DNA from: Asterochloris sp. CNOR1
Taxonomy: Eukaryota > Chlorophyta > Trebouxiophyceae > Trebouxiales > Trebouxiaceae
Assembly: GCA_963969365.1 (NCBI GenBank)
Contig: OZ017760.1
Location: 1,488,001-1,552,000 of the forward strand
DNA length: 64,000 nucleotides
Direction of reading: 5' to 3'
How positions within the stretch are numbered: the first letter of the stretch is position 1; each line of letters starts with the position of its first letter. The translations under genes were made by a program, and so were the position numbers. Under the pieces are notes generated by a model. That model was given only the letters and a program-made list of their open reading frames with translations, had not been told where the DNA came from and ran no database searches. Positions 35,723 to 49,800 of this stretch are shown one piece after another.

Positions 35723-38700
35723 TCAAGCTGTCATTTTCAGAGAGTCATTCAAAGGGAACAGAAGGTCGATGATGTGATTTGACAGTATGTTTTTGGGGTC
35801 CAGCCTCTGGCGGGCCAAATTGAACTTTGCTACAGGATATCTCTGGGCAATGCGCATCCTGATACGATCCTGGTCCTCTGGAACAAGATGGACTGCCTCA
35901 ATCTTGGCCCAGTGCTCCACAGCCTTGTGCCTGGGCATGATATCCTCCTCGCAGAGCTTCACATAGTTGCGAAAACTGCAAGGCAACCAAACAGAGGGAG
36001 AGGTAACCATGAGGCATGACGAGCAAGGCGTGCCGACTTTGCTTAGTGGAAGGGACCCAGTTCCGGAGAGGCTTTCAGTCTGCAGTATGGGCACAGGTAA
36101 GCACAGCAGGAGGCTCATTCTTAAGCTGGGTCCAGCACTAGGATGTGACAGAATAAGGTGAAGCTGCAGCCCACCTTTCTGTGGTGAGGCGCCCCGCTCA
36201 ACTAGCTCTCTGAGATGCTGCACATATAGATCATGCAGGCTCCAGACCGGGAGGCCCAGGAAGCAAGACTGGGCCCCAAAATCACAGCCAGCAGCAGCCT
36301 CATCCATGGCCTACTTGTCTGTAATGAGGCGCTGCTGCCACCTGGCCAAGGGAATCAAGTAACAGGCATGCTCTCAGCAGCTGCAGGCAGCGTTTCAAGA
36401 AAACCACTCAACTCTGCCGCCATATCAGAATCACCTTTCTGTGATGAGGCGCCGCTGCTCTGGCAGCTCTGTGGGAAGGTACATGATGATCCCCACCCAG
36501 CTGAATACAGGGTTAGGCGGGTTGTGGGAGTGGGCAGGGCTCATGTCAGAGCGGCTGGCTGCTGTCCACCTCTGCTCGATGGGAGCTGGGGCGGGGATGC
36601 TGTACGCCTCAATGTCCCCCAGAAGGTCCCTGACGTAGGCCAGGTCAGCACCAGAGGGGTTTCTGCAGGGCAGTGTCCTGGTGTTACGCAGTGCAGAGGT
36701 GCGAGGGGCAATGATGCCCTGGTGTCAGACAGGGCAGGGCAGTGAATCTAGTGGCAAGACACCTTAGTGTCAGGCAGTCTGGAGCTCCAAGGGCCGAGAT
36801 CCAATGCCTCATGTAAGACAGAGCAGAGGTCAAAGCAGCAGAAGTTAGAGGGGGTCATTTGAAGGCTGTTAAACCCTGCGCCCATGAAATGAGGGGTCAT
36901 CTGCCTCAGAGGACCAGCGCATGGCTGGACCTTATCGAATTGCCACCCAATACCCAGGATTGTGAGAGTGCAGTAAGTGCAAGAGCTGTGTGTTCCTCTT
37001 GAACATAGTGTGGCCTACAATTGTACCACAGATAGTGCCTGGTGCTGCCAGACAGTGATGCAGGTGGCCTTACAGGCTGACATGCTCTGCAGCGCATCGG
37101 CTGACACACAAGAGCGCTTACTTGAGGCTGCCAGTAGGGAAGCAGGTCTCCAGCACCCACTGCTGGCCCCCACAGTCAAAGCCCAGCAGCTCATCAGACC
37201 AGCCCATGCGGTACCCCTCACTCTTGCGCCAGAAGTCTGCCTCTGCCTGCACGCAGGCCACGTCTGAGGCTGAGACAGCTGTACCTGAACGGAAAGTACT
37301 GATAGCCATAGCTGTAATTAAGCTACAGCTCTACAGCTGTATAGGTAGCTAGCTATGGACAAGTGCAGGGTAGCTCCAGAAGTCAACCTCAGCCAGTACC
37401 CAGTGCAAGGGAGACATGAGATGCAGGACCACAGCAGGATGAGCAATGCAGACGACTGTCCTGCCTGCACCTTGGGGCAGGTGAAGTGCCACAGCGCAGC
37501 GCCAGCAACGAGTTCAACTTTGGAGATGTCCATGCAGCAAGGTGAGCAGAGCGTCTTCAAGTGAACTGCCGAATGCCCAGCAAACCCTGGTAATGGCAGT
37601 GCTGCCCAACAAGAGAACCTCTATGTGTGCAGACAGTGTCAGAGAGCAACACACTCCAGCTAAGGCAGGCATCTGCCGCCTGGCTGGCGATGGGCAACTG
37701 TGACAAGAAGAGGCACCGCAAGCTCACTTTGTTGATCTGCATGACCCACTGGGTAGTCAGAGTATCGTCCGCATTGTGTGAGGGCATACAGCTGCCACTA
37801 GCTGCCAGCATGCAGGCTACAAAGCTGCATAATATTGTGCAGGGCTGGAGGCACCTCATTCAGCTGCCTGCAGTAATGGAGCCCATGCCCAGCCATGCAG
37901 GTGCAGGTTGCCCAGCCAAGTCTCACCCTGTTGATCTGCATGACCCACTGGGTGTTGAGGGGGTCCACTGCCAGCAGCTGATCCCGCAGCTGGGTGGCAG
38001 ACAGCTGCTGCAGCTCATCCTGGTCAAAGACAGGGTTGGCCAGCAGCAGGAGGTCCCTCAGCGCCTGCAGGAGCACAGGTTTGATACTATTAGCCAGCAT
38101 GAAGGGAGACAAACTTGATGAAGAGGGGGCCCGACAGCCCCTGCAGGCGGCATGCTCATGAGCGCTCTTGATCACCATCCCATGGAGTGCAGGGAGAGTT
38201 GGAGCGGGCCAGCATCAAGAAGTCCCTCAAGAGGTCCCTGCAGGGGAAACAGAGTCACCCAAAGGACACGGCTAAGAGGGTCCTGCAGCTCTTGCAGGCC
38301 CCAGGTGGCAGCTGGAGGCCCTTCAGCGGATGCACGATGCAGGCACTCTGGAGAAAGGGCCAAGTCTGCAGAAGCCTGGAGGTTCCACTGAGATGGAGGC
38401 AGAGCAGGCCAGCAGCAGCATGCACCAGCATAGTGAATGCAAGGTGACCAGCCTTACAAGCAGACTGCTGCAGTGCCCCAGCAGGGGGCCCTCAGCAGGG
38501 CTCAAGACTGCAAACTTTTGCTGAGCTCTGCCAAGTGTATTTCATTATACCTGCAGTCGTGTGTCATTGTCTTGCTCTTTGCTTTTGGGGGCCCTGTCCT
38601 GGCCCCGCAACCATGCCCACCAGCCCTGCAACATGCATCTCGATTGAACTGTTTGACAACAAGCCCATGTTCTCCTGCCGGACAAGGCATGATCCCAGCA

Positions 38701-41700
38701 TTCAACTTGAAGGGCTCGGGTAGGCTGGTGCTCGAGGTGCTTGGCCAGATAGGCCCCTAGGCTAGCATTCAGCGATACCATACACCACGTGCATCACATG
38801 TTTTGCACACTCCATGACTGTTTGTACCCCAGTGTTTACTCTTACATCCTGGCTCGGCTGACACTGACATGCAGGGGTGACCAGCAGGACCAGTCAGAAC
38901 ACATCTGCTGTTATTCTACTTGCTCACGATGCTGCTGGTCAGGACACAGTCTTTCACCCAGACAGCACCCAGCATGCAGCCCCATCACCTGCTTCAGGGG
39001 GTTGTTGGTAACCACAACCACGCTGTCAGTGTAGGGGATCCACATGTAGCGCAGGTGCTTGTTCTCGCGCAGCATACGGGCATGATCCCGCTCAACCTGT
39101 CTGGCGTTCATCACACAAGTGTGCTCCAGCAGTTTGTGGGCAGGGATGCACTGGAGCGTGACCTGCAGGTCAAGTGTAGCTCCTGTTGGCAAAGCCAATA
39201 CTGACTAGCAGATGGCCTGGCAGCTTTTGAGCTGGCATGCACTGCAGGCAACCCAAAGAATCAGGTTGCACAGATGGCCAGCAAAAGATATATAGTACGA
39301 CAACCATGTCTAGCCTTGTAGGAGCGTGTAACAACAGCGAGCGCGGCACTTGCTGCAGCAGCAGCGCCCTGCATGCCTGTGGGGGTGTGGCTAGAGCAAT
39401 GCGAGAAGGGCAGCCGCTCGGCCACACAGCACTGTCACGCCACATCCCCCCACAGCTGGTGCATGTGAGGCCTGCAGCCTTGGCTCATGGTGGAAGCAGT
39501 CTGCAGGCAAGAGACGGCCTACCTGTGTGACCACCCCTAACGCTCCCAGCCCCACGCGTGCCAGGTAGAACAGGCTAGGGTTGCTCTCCTGCAGGGCAGG
39601 GTTCAAAGTAAGTAAACATAAAACCTCCCTTCTGCCGTCCCCTAGGCAGGCCTCACTGCAACACTATGTGAGCTCTGCTGAGCCCACTGGTAAGGACTCA
39701 ATGGACAAGCCTGGATCTGTCTGCACAGCAGAGGCTGCAGTGACCCATTCTCAAGGGCTCCGGCATCACATATGCTGGTCTGGCCTGGCCATGCTGCGCT
39801 CCTAGTTGTTCAGGGCATCTCCATGCTGTGCCATATAGCTGTCTGGGCCCCATGCAGGCTCACCCTGCTGAGCTCCAGCGTGCCCAGTGCCGGGGTGACC
39901 AGCTTCATGCTGACCACCTGCTCATCCACTGGGGGTATGCTAGCTCCAGTGCCATGTGCTCCCACCTGCATGGTGCACATAAAGCCATTGACAGCGTGAG
40001 GCTGTCACCCACAAGGGGCAGCTATTGGACATGCCATTGACCGTGCATCCTGAAGCCAGCATGCTGTGCTTGTATCATTCCCACCCGCACAATGCTGGCA
40101 CAGGGAACGCACCATGTGCTTTCATACAGATGCACCAGGGAGATGTCATGTCAAGCTAAAGTGCAGGGGCCACTAATGAAAATCAAACTCAGAAGCCAAT
40201 ATCAAGACTCAACTAACAGCATACATTGTCGACATGATGAGTCTGTGGTCCCTGACGCTGAGACATTGTGGGCACATGCATGTTGGCAGACCCACCTGCA
40301 CAAAGCCGCCAATTGCCTGCTCCCTGATGGATGCAAAGTTCTGCAGCGTCAGCCCATGCGGCCGCAAAGCCTCCACCACCTGCAGCACAGTCCACGACAC
40401 AGGTGACAGGTGCAGTAAGCCACCCCAGGTGTCCATACTAGCGCCAGAGCCTGGATGTAGCCTCAGAGCTGCAGGTCAGACACTGATACTCATGAGGCCA
40501 GCAGCTGCTGCGTCACCTGCAGGCCAGCAGAGGCTGCTATGTCCTGCCAATGTCCTTCCTGTCGCAGTCAGGCACATGTCTCTTCCCAAGGCAGCAGGCT
40601 TCTGCATTGACAACTAGCATGCATCTTGAGCTTGAGCGCCTGCTGCTGGCCAAGAATATCAATCAGGACCACCAGCTGAAACAATGTCAGACTCTCTGCA
40701 TCCCAAGTGGCTGCATGCAAAGTAAGCTGCTTCATGGTCATCCGGTATGGGCCTGGCATGACTAGGCTGAGCAGTTCCTGTGCATCCTGTACCCAGCGCC
40801 AGACTCCAGGTCAGACATGTTGCAAGCAGGCTGCTGGGTTGATGCAGCTTCAAGCATGACCACAAGAGGTCCTCTCACCTCCTGTACACGGGCGCCTGCC
40901 TGCACCGTGACCTGCTGCGTCCTTTCATCAACATCCAGAACGCGGTCCATCAGGGCCAGGCTGAGCATGCCCTCGGTGCTGAAGGCCAGCCCATTGGGGG
41001 ACAATGCCGACCCCACGCAGCGCAGCTTCTCACCTGCACAGGATTGTAGCGACAGATCAGCCACTCAGAACATTGGATGGTCAAGTGCAAGGCCCCAGCA
41101 GCAGCAGCCAGCGCCGACTCATCAGCACAACTTTTCTGGGGCACCAGAAGTTTGGCACAAGATGACCACTGTTCAAGCCACGCAGCATCAGATAGTTGGT
41201 AGATAGCCTCGCTGGCACAGGAGCGCCCGTCAGTCTGTCAGCAAGGGGCAGAAGCTAGCTCCAGTGGTAATGTGGTAGAGCACACCTGACTGTCTGCCTG
41301 GCACCATGCACGCAGGTCATCTGATTGGCACTAGGCCAGCAGGGGCGCATCATGGCAGTTGAAGGATGCAGCCATTGATTGACACCGTAGCAGTGGGGCT
41401 GTGGCCACAGCATGGTAGCCAACAGTGGCAGGCAGCGTGGCCTACGGCCCATGCTGCGGCGGGTGTGATCAGTGCTAGGCCTTGCCTTTCTCATGTGCTG
41501 ATTTTACGATGGCCTCAACCTCTTCCTCGGTCTCTGGTTGGTAATACCTTTTGGGTTTCGCCTGCAGACAGCAGGGCAGCACGCTCAGCAGTCTGCCAAC
41601 ATGATGGCCCATGTGGTTGCCAGGAATCATCTTATTCACACGACCCTGTTTTGATACTCACAGAAACAACTGCTCAGACCATCATCAGAGCCTGATGCAG

Positions 41701-42648
41701 TGTCACCCATGGCCCATGTCCTGGTGGCCTGAGGAGCAGCACCGATTGCTCCACGGCTCTACAGATGCAGAAGCCAAGCAATGCAGCGCCACAGCCTGCT
41801 GCACACAGCCTGCCTGCCCGCCCACTGTGCATGATTGTAGAGAATGGTACCATACCCTGTGCTGTCGCAGCCGCAGCCATTCACACTCAGGCAATGTGGT
41901 GGGTGGCTGCCCTGGGCACGGCACATTCCTGCCATCCAACTGCCCCCAATTCAAGCTACCTGCACCAGGCCCAGTGACTGCCACCACCAGAGCCACTGCA
42001 GTGCCAGCAGTGAAGGAGGGTAGGCTGCCTCACCTCATGTGTGCCTGACCAGTTGACCAAGTAGTGCTCTGCAACCTCAACTGCATCTGGCAGACCCTCA
42101 GACCCTTTGCGACCGCTGAAGAACACAGCGGCCGCACCAGCCAGGGCGGCACCTGCACACAGACGACATTGTGCAAATCCAGCCTGTTCAGCTCATGTGC
42201 CAGGGAGACATGTTCAATTACTGTGTTGCCATGGGCAGCGCAAAGACGGTGAGCACGTTAGCAAGGCAGGGCCCTTCCTGGCTCCTGTGTGACTGGCTGC
42301 ACAGGCATATCAGCTGCATATGCCTTGACTGCAGAATGCAGCACAGCTTGCCATTAGGAGATAGCTGCGCCAGCTGGAGCACTGCTGGCCGCTGCCTGTG
42401 CTCAGCTGACCGGCCCAACACCAGTGCAGCATACCTGCAATGCCGTAGAAGCGCCAGTCCCCGGGAGGCACAGCATGCTGGGCTGTGAGGTGGCTGTAGT
42501 CAAACTCCTGCTTGGCGCCAGGCGTCTTTCCATCAGGAACAGGTTTGGCCTTGCCTGCTGCCTCGCCCGTGCAGCGTCGTACAGGCTGCTGATGCAATCC
42601 TGGCGCAGTGCCTGCAGGAGCTTGACGCTGTACAATGAGGCAATGCAT
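35723..42648 (-). CDS. GLDH: L-galactono-1,4-lactone dehydrogenase (GLDH), last step of ascorbate synthesis
   Basis: Oxidises L-galactono-1,4-lactone to ascorbate with cytochrome c as acceptor, at the mitochondrial inner membrane; in plants also needed for complex I assembly. Thirteen exons, all in phase: 42435-42648, 42034-42152, 41486-41561, 40879-41033, 40296-40379, 39864-39965, 39523-39588, 38989-39162, 38551-38598, 37927-38064, 37122-37246, 36435-36662, 35723-35975; 593 residues (Arabidopsis 610). Order: presequence; membrane segment around FYGIAGAALAGAAAVFFSG; NWSGTHE; FAD domain with VGSALSPNGLAFS, VTVQAGARVQ, LTLQNFASIREQAIGGFVQ and VGAHGTGASIPPVDEQVVSM; then YMWIPYTDSVVVVT, WRKSEGYRMGWSDELLGFD, PIEQRW (the catalytic Glu-Arg pair), SWVGIIMYLPT and VEHWAKIE. 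The intron after 41486 uses a GC donor fixed by phase. Start at 42648 is the most upstream ATG of the open exon. Confidence 0.95.
36170..36475 (-). repeat. Copies of GLDH exon 12 3' end and donor in following intron
   Basis: The exon end (about 36432-36475, with tttctgtgatgaggcgccgc) recurs with changes at about 36310-36350 and 36170-36215, a spacing of roughly 120-140 bp. Confidence 0.7.
37718..38249 (-). repeat. Copies of both ends of GLDH exon 10 in the flanking introns
   Basis: The exon 3' end (gttgatctgcatgacccact, near 37930-37950) is repeated almost exactly near 37732-37752. The exon 5' end (LRDLLLLANP, 38040-38064) has a diverged copy at about 38211-38249 that would read LRDFLMLARSN. 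Confidence 0.7.
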
Positions 42649-43811
42649 CGAGATGCGCTGAGATGCTGAGGTACGCAGGGTTAGCAGAGTGCCAGCCTCG
42701 TTTCACTTGAAGCAGCAAAGCTATTACCAGCTGCTTTGCTACATTGCTGCCTTGCTGGATGCCATAGAGCACGCAGTTGCCTGCAGATCTGAGCCATCTG
42801 CTACCGTGCTCGCATGATTAGGCCTCTGTGCAATTCAGGTACCAGAGGGCAGGCCAAGGCTTGAAGATCTCAACTGCCAATGCCAGTGTTGTTGACGTTC
42901 TGCCGGGCCAGCTTCCGGCCTAGCTTTAGTCCAAGATGGCACTGTGGAAGAAAATGAAGATGAAGCGAAAGAGAGCGCTGAAGGCTGGGGCATTTGGCTG
43001 AGGGAGCAATCCCCCTAAGCATAATTGCAGCTGCAATGCGCGAATTTGGATCATGTATAACATGTGTGGGCCAAGGAATCTGGTCATCATGCTGCCATCC
43101 CATTGATGTAGGGAAGCATTGCTGCCTGCAAGGGGATGTCACACATGCCAGCTTCATGACGCAGACAGCTTGGCCGCACCCCCAGGGCCCGAAACTTGAT
43201 GCAACCATCGGCAGCACACCATGACATGACCCTTTGCAACTTGCAGAAGGCCCAACTCTGCCTAGATCTCGCACCCTGAGCTGCCCAGATCTCAGACACT
43301 GCAGTGAGCGCACTTAGGCAGAGGCTTGTAAGCCCTCTTGGCAGGTAGTCTCGGTCACACATGACTACACCTTTTGAGCACTGCAGGCCAGCAGAGGTTT
43401 CTCAAGCGCAGGCTGCCTCCAGAGGCTGTTCATTCTTGTGTGCTGCTGCAGGTGTCCTAAACCACTGCTGAGCATGTCTGTCCCCTCTGCCGTGCATTTC
43501 AGCATCCAGAATGCCACAAGCTCAGGGCATGTGCACATAATCAGCTCGAATGACAGGGCAGCACATGCTTTCAAGGCGATGTTAGTGTTGTCCTGGTCTT
43601 GAAGGCTGCCATGTCCAAGGAGGCGCCACCTGAGCTTGCGCAAGAGCATGTGAAAGCTGTGTGTTTTGACTTACGTGGGATGAAGCCCTCACAAAATGGT
43701 TCACTTTGTGATCTTCAGATGAGCTCATCTAGCTGCTACAAACAGGGAACCTCATGCTGAGGTGGTCCAGCAAAAGACATGTGCCTTAAATATAATTTGA
43801 TCAATGCAACA
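42649..43811. other. Intergenic region upstream of GLDH, downstream of hexomutase
   Basis: About 1.16 kb between two minus-strand genes. The frames inside have no family features. It should contain the hexomutase 3' UTR and the GLDH promoter; no site was identified. Confidence 0.4.
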
Positions 43812-46800
43812 TCAGCGGTGGGCGGCCACGACCTCCTGAAGCCTGCTGGTGTCTAGAGGGAAGTCTCCATTCGCAGCAAAGAATTTTCGCAGGTGGAGGA
43901 CTGTTTTCCTGGCGCCTGCAGCCACTCAGGAGGGGTCACGGACAGCACTGGGGAACTTAGAGGAGTGCCAGCAGGACACAACATGCTGTGCTCCAGACAG
44001 GAAATCGTGCAGCTAAGACATCTATGCTTCAGCACAGCAGCGAGGGAGCTGTGCAGCCGATGTAGTCACCCCTTCAGCCGTGCACCTACCTCCTGGCAGG
44101 TCAGACTCCACATTCAGCACCAGTAGGGGGTCGTGCAGGCTGCTTCGCAGCAGCAGCCACCCCTTCTCGCCATGACCTTCGTCCACAGCAACCTGCAAAG
44201 AAATGCGGCACAAGAACCTTGACTGTCTGTCTCAGTAGTGGCTACCAGGTCAGTGGTGACTGCATCACCAGGACCAGCAATCCAGCAGAGCTTGTGCAAA
44301 AGCGGAGCCTCTGAGGGCAGGCAGGTTTGTTGTTTAGTTCAGCACACTATGAGAGGCATTGCTGCCTGTCACAATGTAGACCACATCTGCACTGTGCCCA
44401 GGCATGCCGTCAAGGTCAGGCATCACGCTGAGCGAGCATCGCGTCCTCTGGCTGGCAAAACCCAACGCGAAACAGGCTGGGCCATGCCGATTCACCCGCC
44501 AGCCTTCATGATTCTCCTTTTCAAGATGCCAGTTGCTGGCGCCATCTGCCCCGCTGGAAACCCAATCATGGAATTTGGCCAGCACCTGGTCACCCACTGG
44601 CTTGAAGTCCTTGACCTGCACAGGCACTGAGGCGCGCTCACCACAAAATTGGTGCAATGCAGGCTTGACCTGCACGACCATCCAGAGAAGTGTGGCAGAG
44701 GAGGCTCAACCTCTCATGCCGGAAATGATCTTTGCACAGTGAGCTGGGCCACAGATGCAAGTGCTGAAGAAATAAAGAGCCTTGCACCCAGCCTAGTGCC
44801 TTGCCAACCACTGCCTGCAGAGGCCCGAGTGGCCTCCAAAACAACAAAATCACGCAGCAGCCAGGCCCTGCTTGCCACTTGTCAGCATCTACTGGCTAAT
44901 TAAAAACGCTGCCCCTTTCACAAAGCTGCGCCTCCTACTGCCAGTTCCTCCTGCCTTCACAGCACCTAATTTCCCCACAGGCCGACTATAAATCAACTGG
45001 TGTCAGACACTGGCAAAAGGGGCCTGCTCCCAGACCTGAACTGAATCCCAGCCTGAGCTCCTGCAAGTCCATGTTTGCTTTGGACTCATGCAGATTTCAA
45101 GAACAGGTCGACCTCAAAACTTCACGACCTGCCAATGTAGTCCTGGTACTGTTTAGCCCCAGGCCAGCCTCAGAGCATGCTTCACTCTGTGTGCTTGGCT
45201 TCACACTCACTGAGATGTTGAGCCTGTTTCCTAGACTCGTCCATGACCTGTTTCATCATATCTAGATTAGCTGTCATCGTAGCCAAAGGTCAACCCCACT
45301 CACCGTTATCTTTAACCTGAACTCCTGCGACTCCACAGGCTCCTTCAGCTCTTTCAGAAGCTGCTCCATGATGTCTGCCTCCCCGGCCAGCTTCCTGCGC
45401 ACCACCTCGATGATGATCTGCACTGCGGAGTATGCGCCGTCGTCCAGGAAGTAATTCTCCTTCACAGCACCGTGGCCACTGCACAGCAGCAGGTAGACTG
45501 CTGACATCGTCTTGTGTGATGCAGCACTGTGTGATGTGGGCTGCACTGGTCACGCCAGCTTTCACATGACTGAGCGGCGTGGTCACTCAGGTGCTGCACG
45601 GCTGCTGTCCAGCTCAGGTATGCCAACTTTACACAAGACAGGGGAAGACTGGCACCATTTGCCTGCTTGCACCGCTGTGCAGGGCAGCACAAATGCTGTG
45701 GACTGCAGGCAGTTCGCCCACAACATTTGCAGCTCTGCGATTGCAGGACGTTTGCATGGAGGGTGTGAGGGGAGGCATGCCATGCAGGGCCAGGCTTTTG
45801 TAAGTTAAGCCAGTCCATGCCTCACTATCTCAGGTTCGTGATCACCTTGTCTCCATCATCAGCGCTGCATCTGTGCCAGATTTGTTCAGCTCCATGCCCT
45901 TGCCGATCACATTTTTGTAGCCACGCCGATATCTGCACTGCGCGGTGACACCTAGGGCAGCCTGTTTGCAGCCTGGCCAGCCACTGTGTCATTTGAAAGC
46001 AACATAGTGCACGGTCACAGTTCTTCACTGGCTATAGGCCCTCAAAGGAACAAAAGGGGTCCTCTTTAGACTCATGCACCTTGCGACCACAGCATCAGCA
46101 TGTGACTATGCATGCTAGGACTTCAGCATGCCACTCATTCAGCAGCCCAAGGGAACCGCAGCATGCGCTGAACTCCTCACCTAAAGTGCTTTCCGCCCAG
46201 CGACTCTATGAAAGCTGTCAGGCCATTGCTTGTTACAGAGTCGGTGACAATGGTTGTGCCGGGGTACTTCCTGCACCAGCCCAGACCAGAGCTTGCTGGC
46301 TGCAACAAGCTCAATATTTAGGTAGACCTGCTGGCTTTGTCACATAGAGCAGAGTCTCGGGCTGCTTGCTGCAGGCCTCAGTCAGCGCGACAAAAGCTGA
46401 CTTGTCTGCACAACGTCTAGTCCATCACTATGCAGCAGCCCATCACTGTGCATGACCATCTTCATTCTGCTCATCTGCCAGTCAGGGCAATCTGACGTCA
46501 GGGAGATCACAAACATGAGGGCGATAGACAGGGGGACACAGCTTGTATGGAAAAAAGCCTCGAGGCATCTGGCAGCACATGTGTTCTGCCAGATCTCAGG
46601 GCAGTTACACATGTCAGAGCAGTGCAGGCAGATGCATGCATTGACGTCCTGTCCCGCCCAGAACAGCAGCGCTGCTGACACACTCAAGAAAGCAGTGGAG
46701 AGATTGCCGCCAGCCAGACGCAGCTGACCTGAGGGTGATCACAGACATGAGGGCGATGTAGCGGTTCTGGGCAATGGCCTGCCCGTCACGGGAAACAACA

Positions 46801-49800
46801 GCGCTGCGGTCCACATCCGTGTCCAGCACGACGCCCAGGTCAGACTGAGAGCGCAGCACTGCATCCACTCCTGCAGCCATGGCTGTCTTGTCCTCAGGGT
46901 TGGGCACCTGCAGGGGCATGCATTGTACACTGTTGAGCTGCGTGGGTGCAGGGTGCATTGAGGATGTGAGCCTGGCATTGAGTGGCACGCAAAGGGCTTG
47001 ACACCGCTGGACAAGGGGCAGGAGAAGTAGATGACAGCTGTGCCTTCTGAGTATGGCGACGTGAAGAGCCTGCAGCGGCTGACTGAGCAGCCTGGGAGAC
47101 CCCCTGGAGGGCGGGCAAGGCTGCTGCAGGAAGACCATGTTGCAGCTGAGTCATGTGGCAGCCGATGAAAGGGGCTGCCACTTGCCCTGCTGAGATACGC
47201 ACTGACTGCTGAGAGGGAGCCCCTTGCCCCGCTGCACTGAGTGGAGCAAGTTGCAGCCAGACTACCAGACAGGCACTCACTGCTGCAGGGCAGGTGAGAG
47301 CGCTGCACATGCATGCTCACATGGTTGGGGAACCAGCCGTCTGGGTCCAGGAACTGGCTGCCTGCAAGCAGGTTGGAGCAGAGTTGCTCAGAGCAGTTCA
47401 GACAATGCATGTCACACCGCTCAAGGTGTCAGCTTTATGTCCTCAAGCGGTTGCCCACTGGCATGGCTGTGCATGCATGCCGCAGCTTCAGCAGTGACAT
47501 AGCACCCACCAGACACGTCTGCACCCAGGGGAGCCAGCACATCTGTTGCAAAGAAACCGCCGCCACCATTGCCAGGGTCCACTGCTATCTTGAACCCCTC
47601 CAGCGGCTTTTCAAAGTTCTCCTTGCGGGACACCCCCAGCTTGATGATCTTGCGCAGGTGGTCAGCATAGACCGGCATGAAATCTACCTGCACAGCAGGC
47701 ACGCTGTGGAGCTCAGTCCACCGTCAGCTGTCAGTGTCAAGACAGCTGAGCAGTGTGCCCTGTAAAAAGCTCACAGAGCCCTGCTCAAACAGATGGGGTC
47801 AGCAGCTCCAGGCGTAACCTTGAGATGTGCTCATGGACATGTCGCACTTCAGCCTGTGACAGCAAGGAATGAAATGTGCTGGGCACACAGCGCTGCCAGC
47901 AGCCTCTCAAGCCTTGTTGCTCCCACAGTCAGGCACAGGCTGGCGCATCACTGATGCATGACGGCATTGCCGCCGCAGCAACTCACCTAGCTACACACAG
48001 CCTGACACCCTGCTAAAGTCTGCACAGATCTCCATATGCTCTGCTGCATGGACCCCTCCGAAATTGCGGACCCCACCTGCTCCAGCATGTCTGGCTGGAT
48101 CTGGAGCGCTGTGGCCACTAGGTGGGCATCATCAGTGTGCCTTGCCGCAGGGTGCACTCTTACGGCTGCTGAGCTTTTGGCAGCACGCGCCAGCAAGTCA
48201 GCAATGTCTCCTTTCTCCAGACCACCCTCCCCTGTGAAGAACTTGAAGCCATTGCGATTAAAGGGCAGGTGGGATGCCGTGATGATGATCGCGCCATCGT
48301 ACTGGAACCCTGCAGAGTGGGGCAAGACATGTTAACTACTCCCTGTCAGATCAGGACAGCCAGAGGCGACAGTCATTGCTTGCAGATCTGTGAAAGCGTG
48401 TGCATGGCTGCCTTGCTGTGCCCTGCCCAGGGTGCATGCCTGGATGTCTGCGAGCATCTGCAGCGCCCTGTGGCGGAGTACAGGCGACTGTCTGGGCTAG
48501 TCAGCCTCATGCTGCTGTTGCTGCATGCTGCTGTTGTTGCAGCTCCCTCGTAATAGGGAAGCTGTCTAAACAGTTTTTGAAGAGGATAGGTGCACCCAAT
48601 TGTCCTCACCTTCAATGATGCAGCTCATGAACATGGCAGGCGTGGTGGCCAGCCCGAACTGTGCCACCCTGGTGCCTCTGCTGGCTATCCCAGCAGCCAT
48701 TGAAGAGGCCAGCAGTGGCCCCGATAGCCGCGAGTCGCGGCCAATCTGCAGCACACAAGTGAGCTGAAGGCATCTCGTGGCTGTCTCCACCAGGCACACC
48801 CAGGCCGGGGATCATGCAACAGGATATGCAGCCGTGCAGGCCTTCTGCATCATCTGTCCTCAGGCACCCCGCATCCCTCTCGATTCCCCTGTCAGGCATC
48901 TGCATGATCTGCTGGTGGACTATAGCTATGGGGAACGTGAAGACTTTGTGCATTCTGGGCCGGCAGAAGGGCCTGCTGAGCGCTGCGCCGCTCACAGAGA
49001 TGCGCAGCTGGTCAAGCGGCTTGCCCGTCCGCTGTGACAGCCACTCTGCAAAGCCGGCCCCGATGAAGAAGCCGATGCTGGGAGTGAGGTTCTGCTCCTC
49101 TCCTGGCACACCTGCAGCAGCAACAGTCCTTTCCAGCGGCTGATGCCTGGCAGCGCGCTTGGACAGCATGCTGAGCCTGGCATGAGGCACACGGCACTGG
49201 ACTGGACGAGCCATACTGATAGCAGCAGGCGCCGTCCATTCTCAGAAAGCACTCCTCCCGGCCTAGTCCTGCCAAGTGCATTGCCGGCTGCTTCATAACC
49301 TCCAATGCGGCACATTCTGCATCAGTTGGCGGGCCAGAGCTGTGCATGTTGGGACATGATGGCCTGGCCAGTGCATTGGCAGAAGACCAGGGACCCCAGC
49401 CTGCACAGGGCAGGCGTGACAAATGCCCAACGCTTGAAGGCAGGGCACTTCTGTGCAGGACAGCATCCCGTCGCTGCCCACCTGCAATAGCAATGCCCCT
49501 CACATCGCTGCCATTCTGCAGGCGCTTGTACGAGGGGGCTACCTCGTCAACATTGAGCTCTGCTGGTTGAGGAGCTACTGTAGGCTGTGACGCTACAGCT
49601 GCTGATGCTGAACAAGGTGTGCTGCACCTGCCCGATCGATACCTGCAGCCTGTTGCATGCCTGTGTCAGCCCGGCTGCAATGTGCTCATGCATTGGGGAT
49701 GCATGCATTGAGAGGGCAGGGCCCTACCTGAGCTTTGTGTGGATTCAGTCACATGGGGCCTGCGTGCAGCCCCATGAGCGAGGCCACATCTGTTGACAGA

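Noticed and set aside
37305-37362. Cluster of small palindromes (tagctgta / tacagct) in a GLDH intron
   Set aside because: Arms are short and AT-rich; the folding is not clearly better than chance for such sequence.
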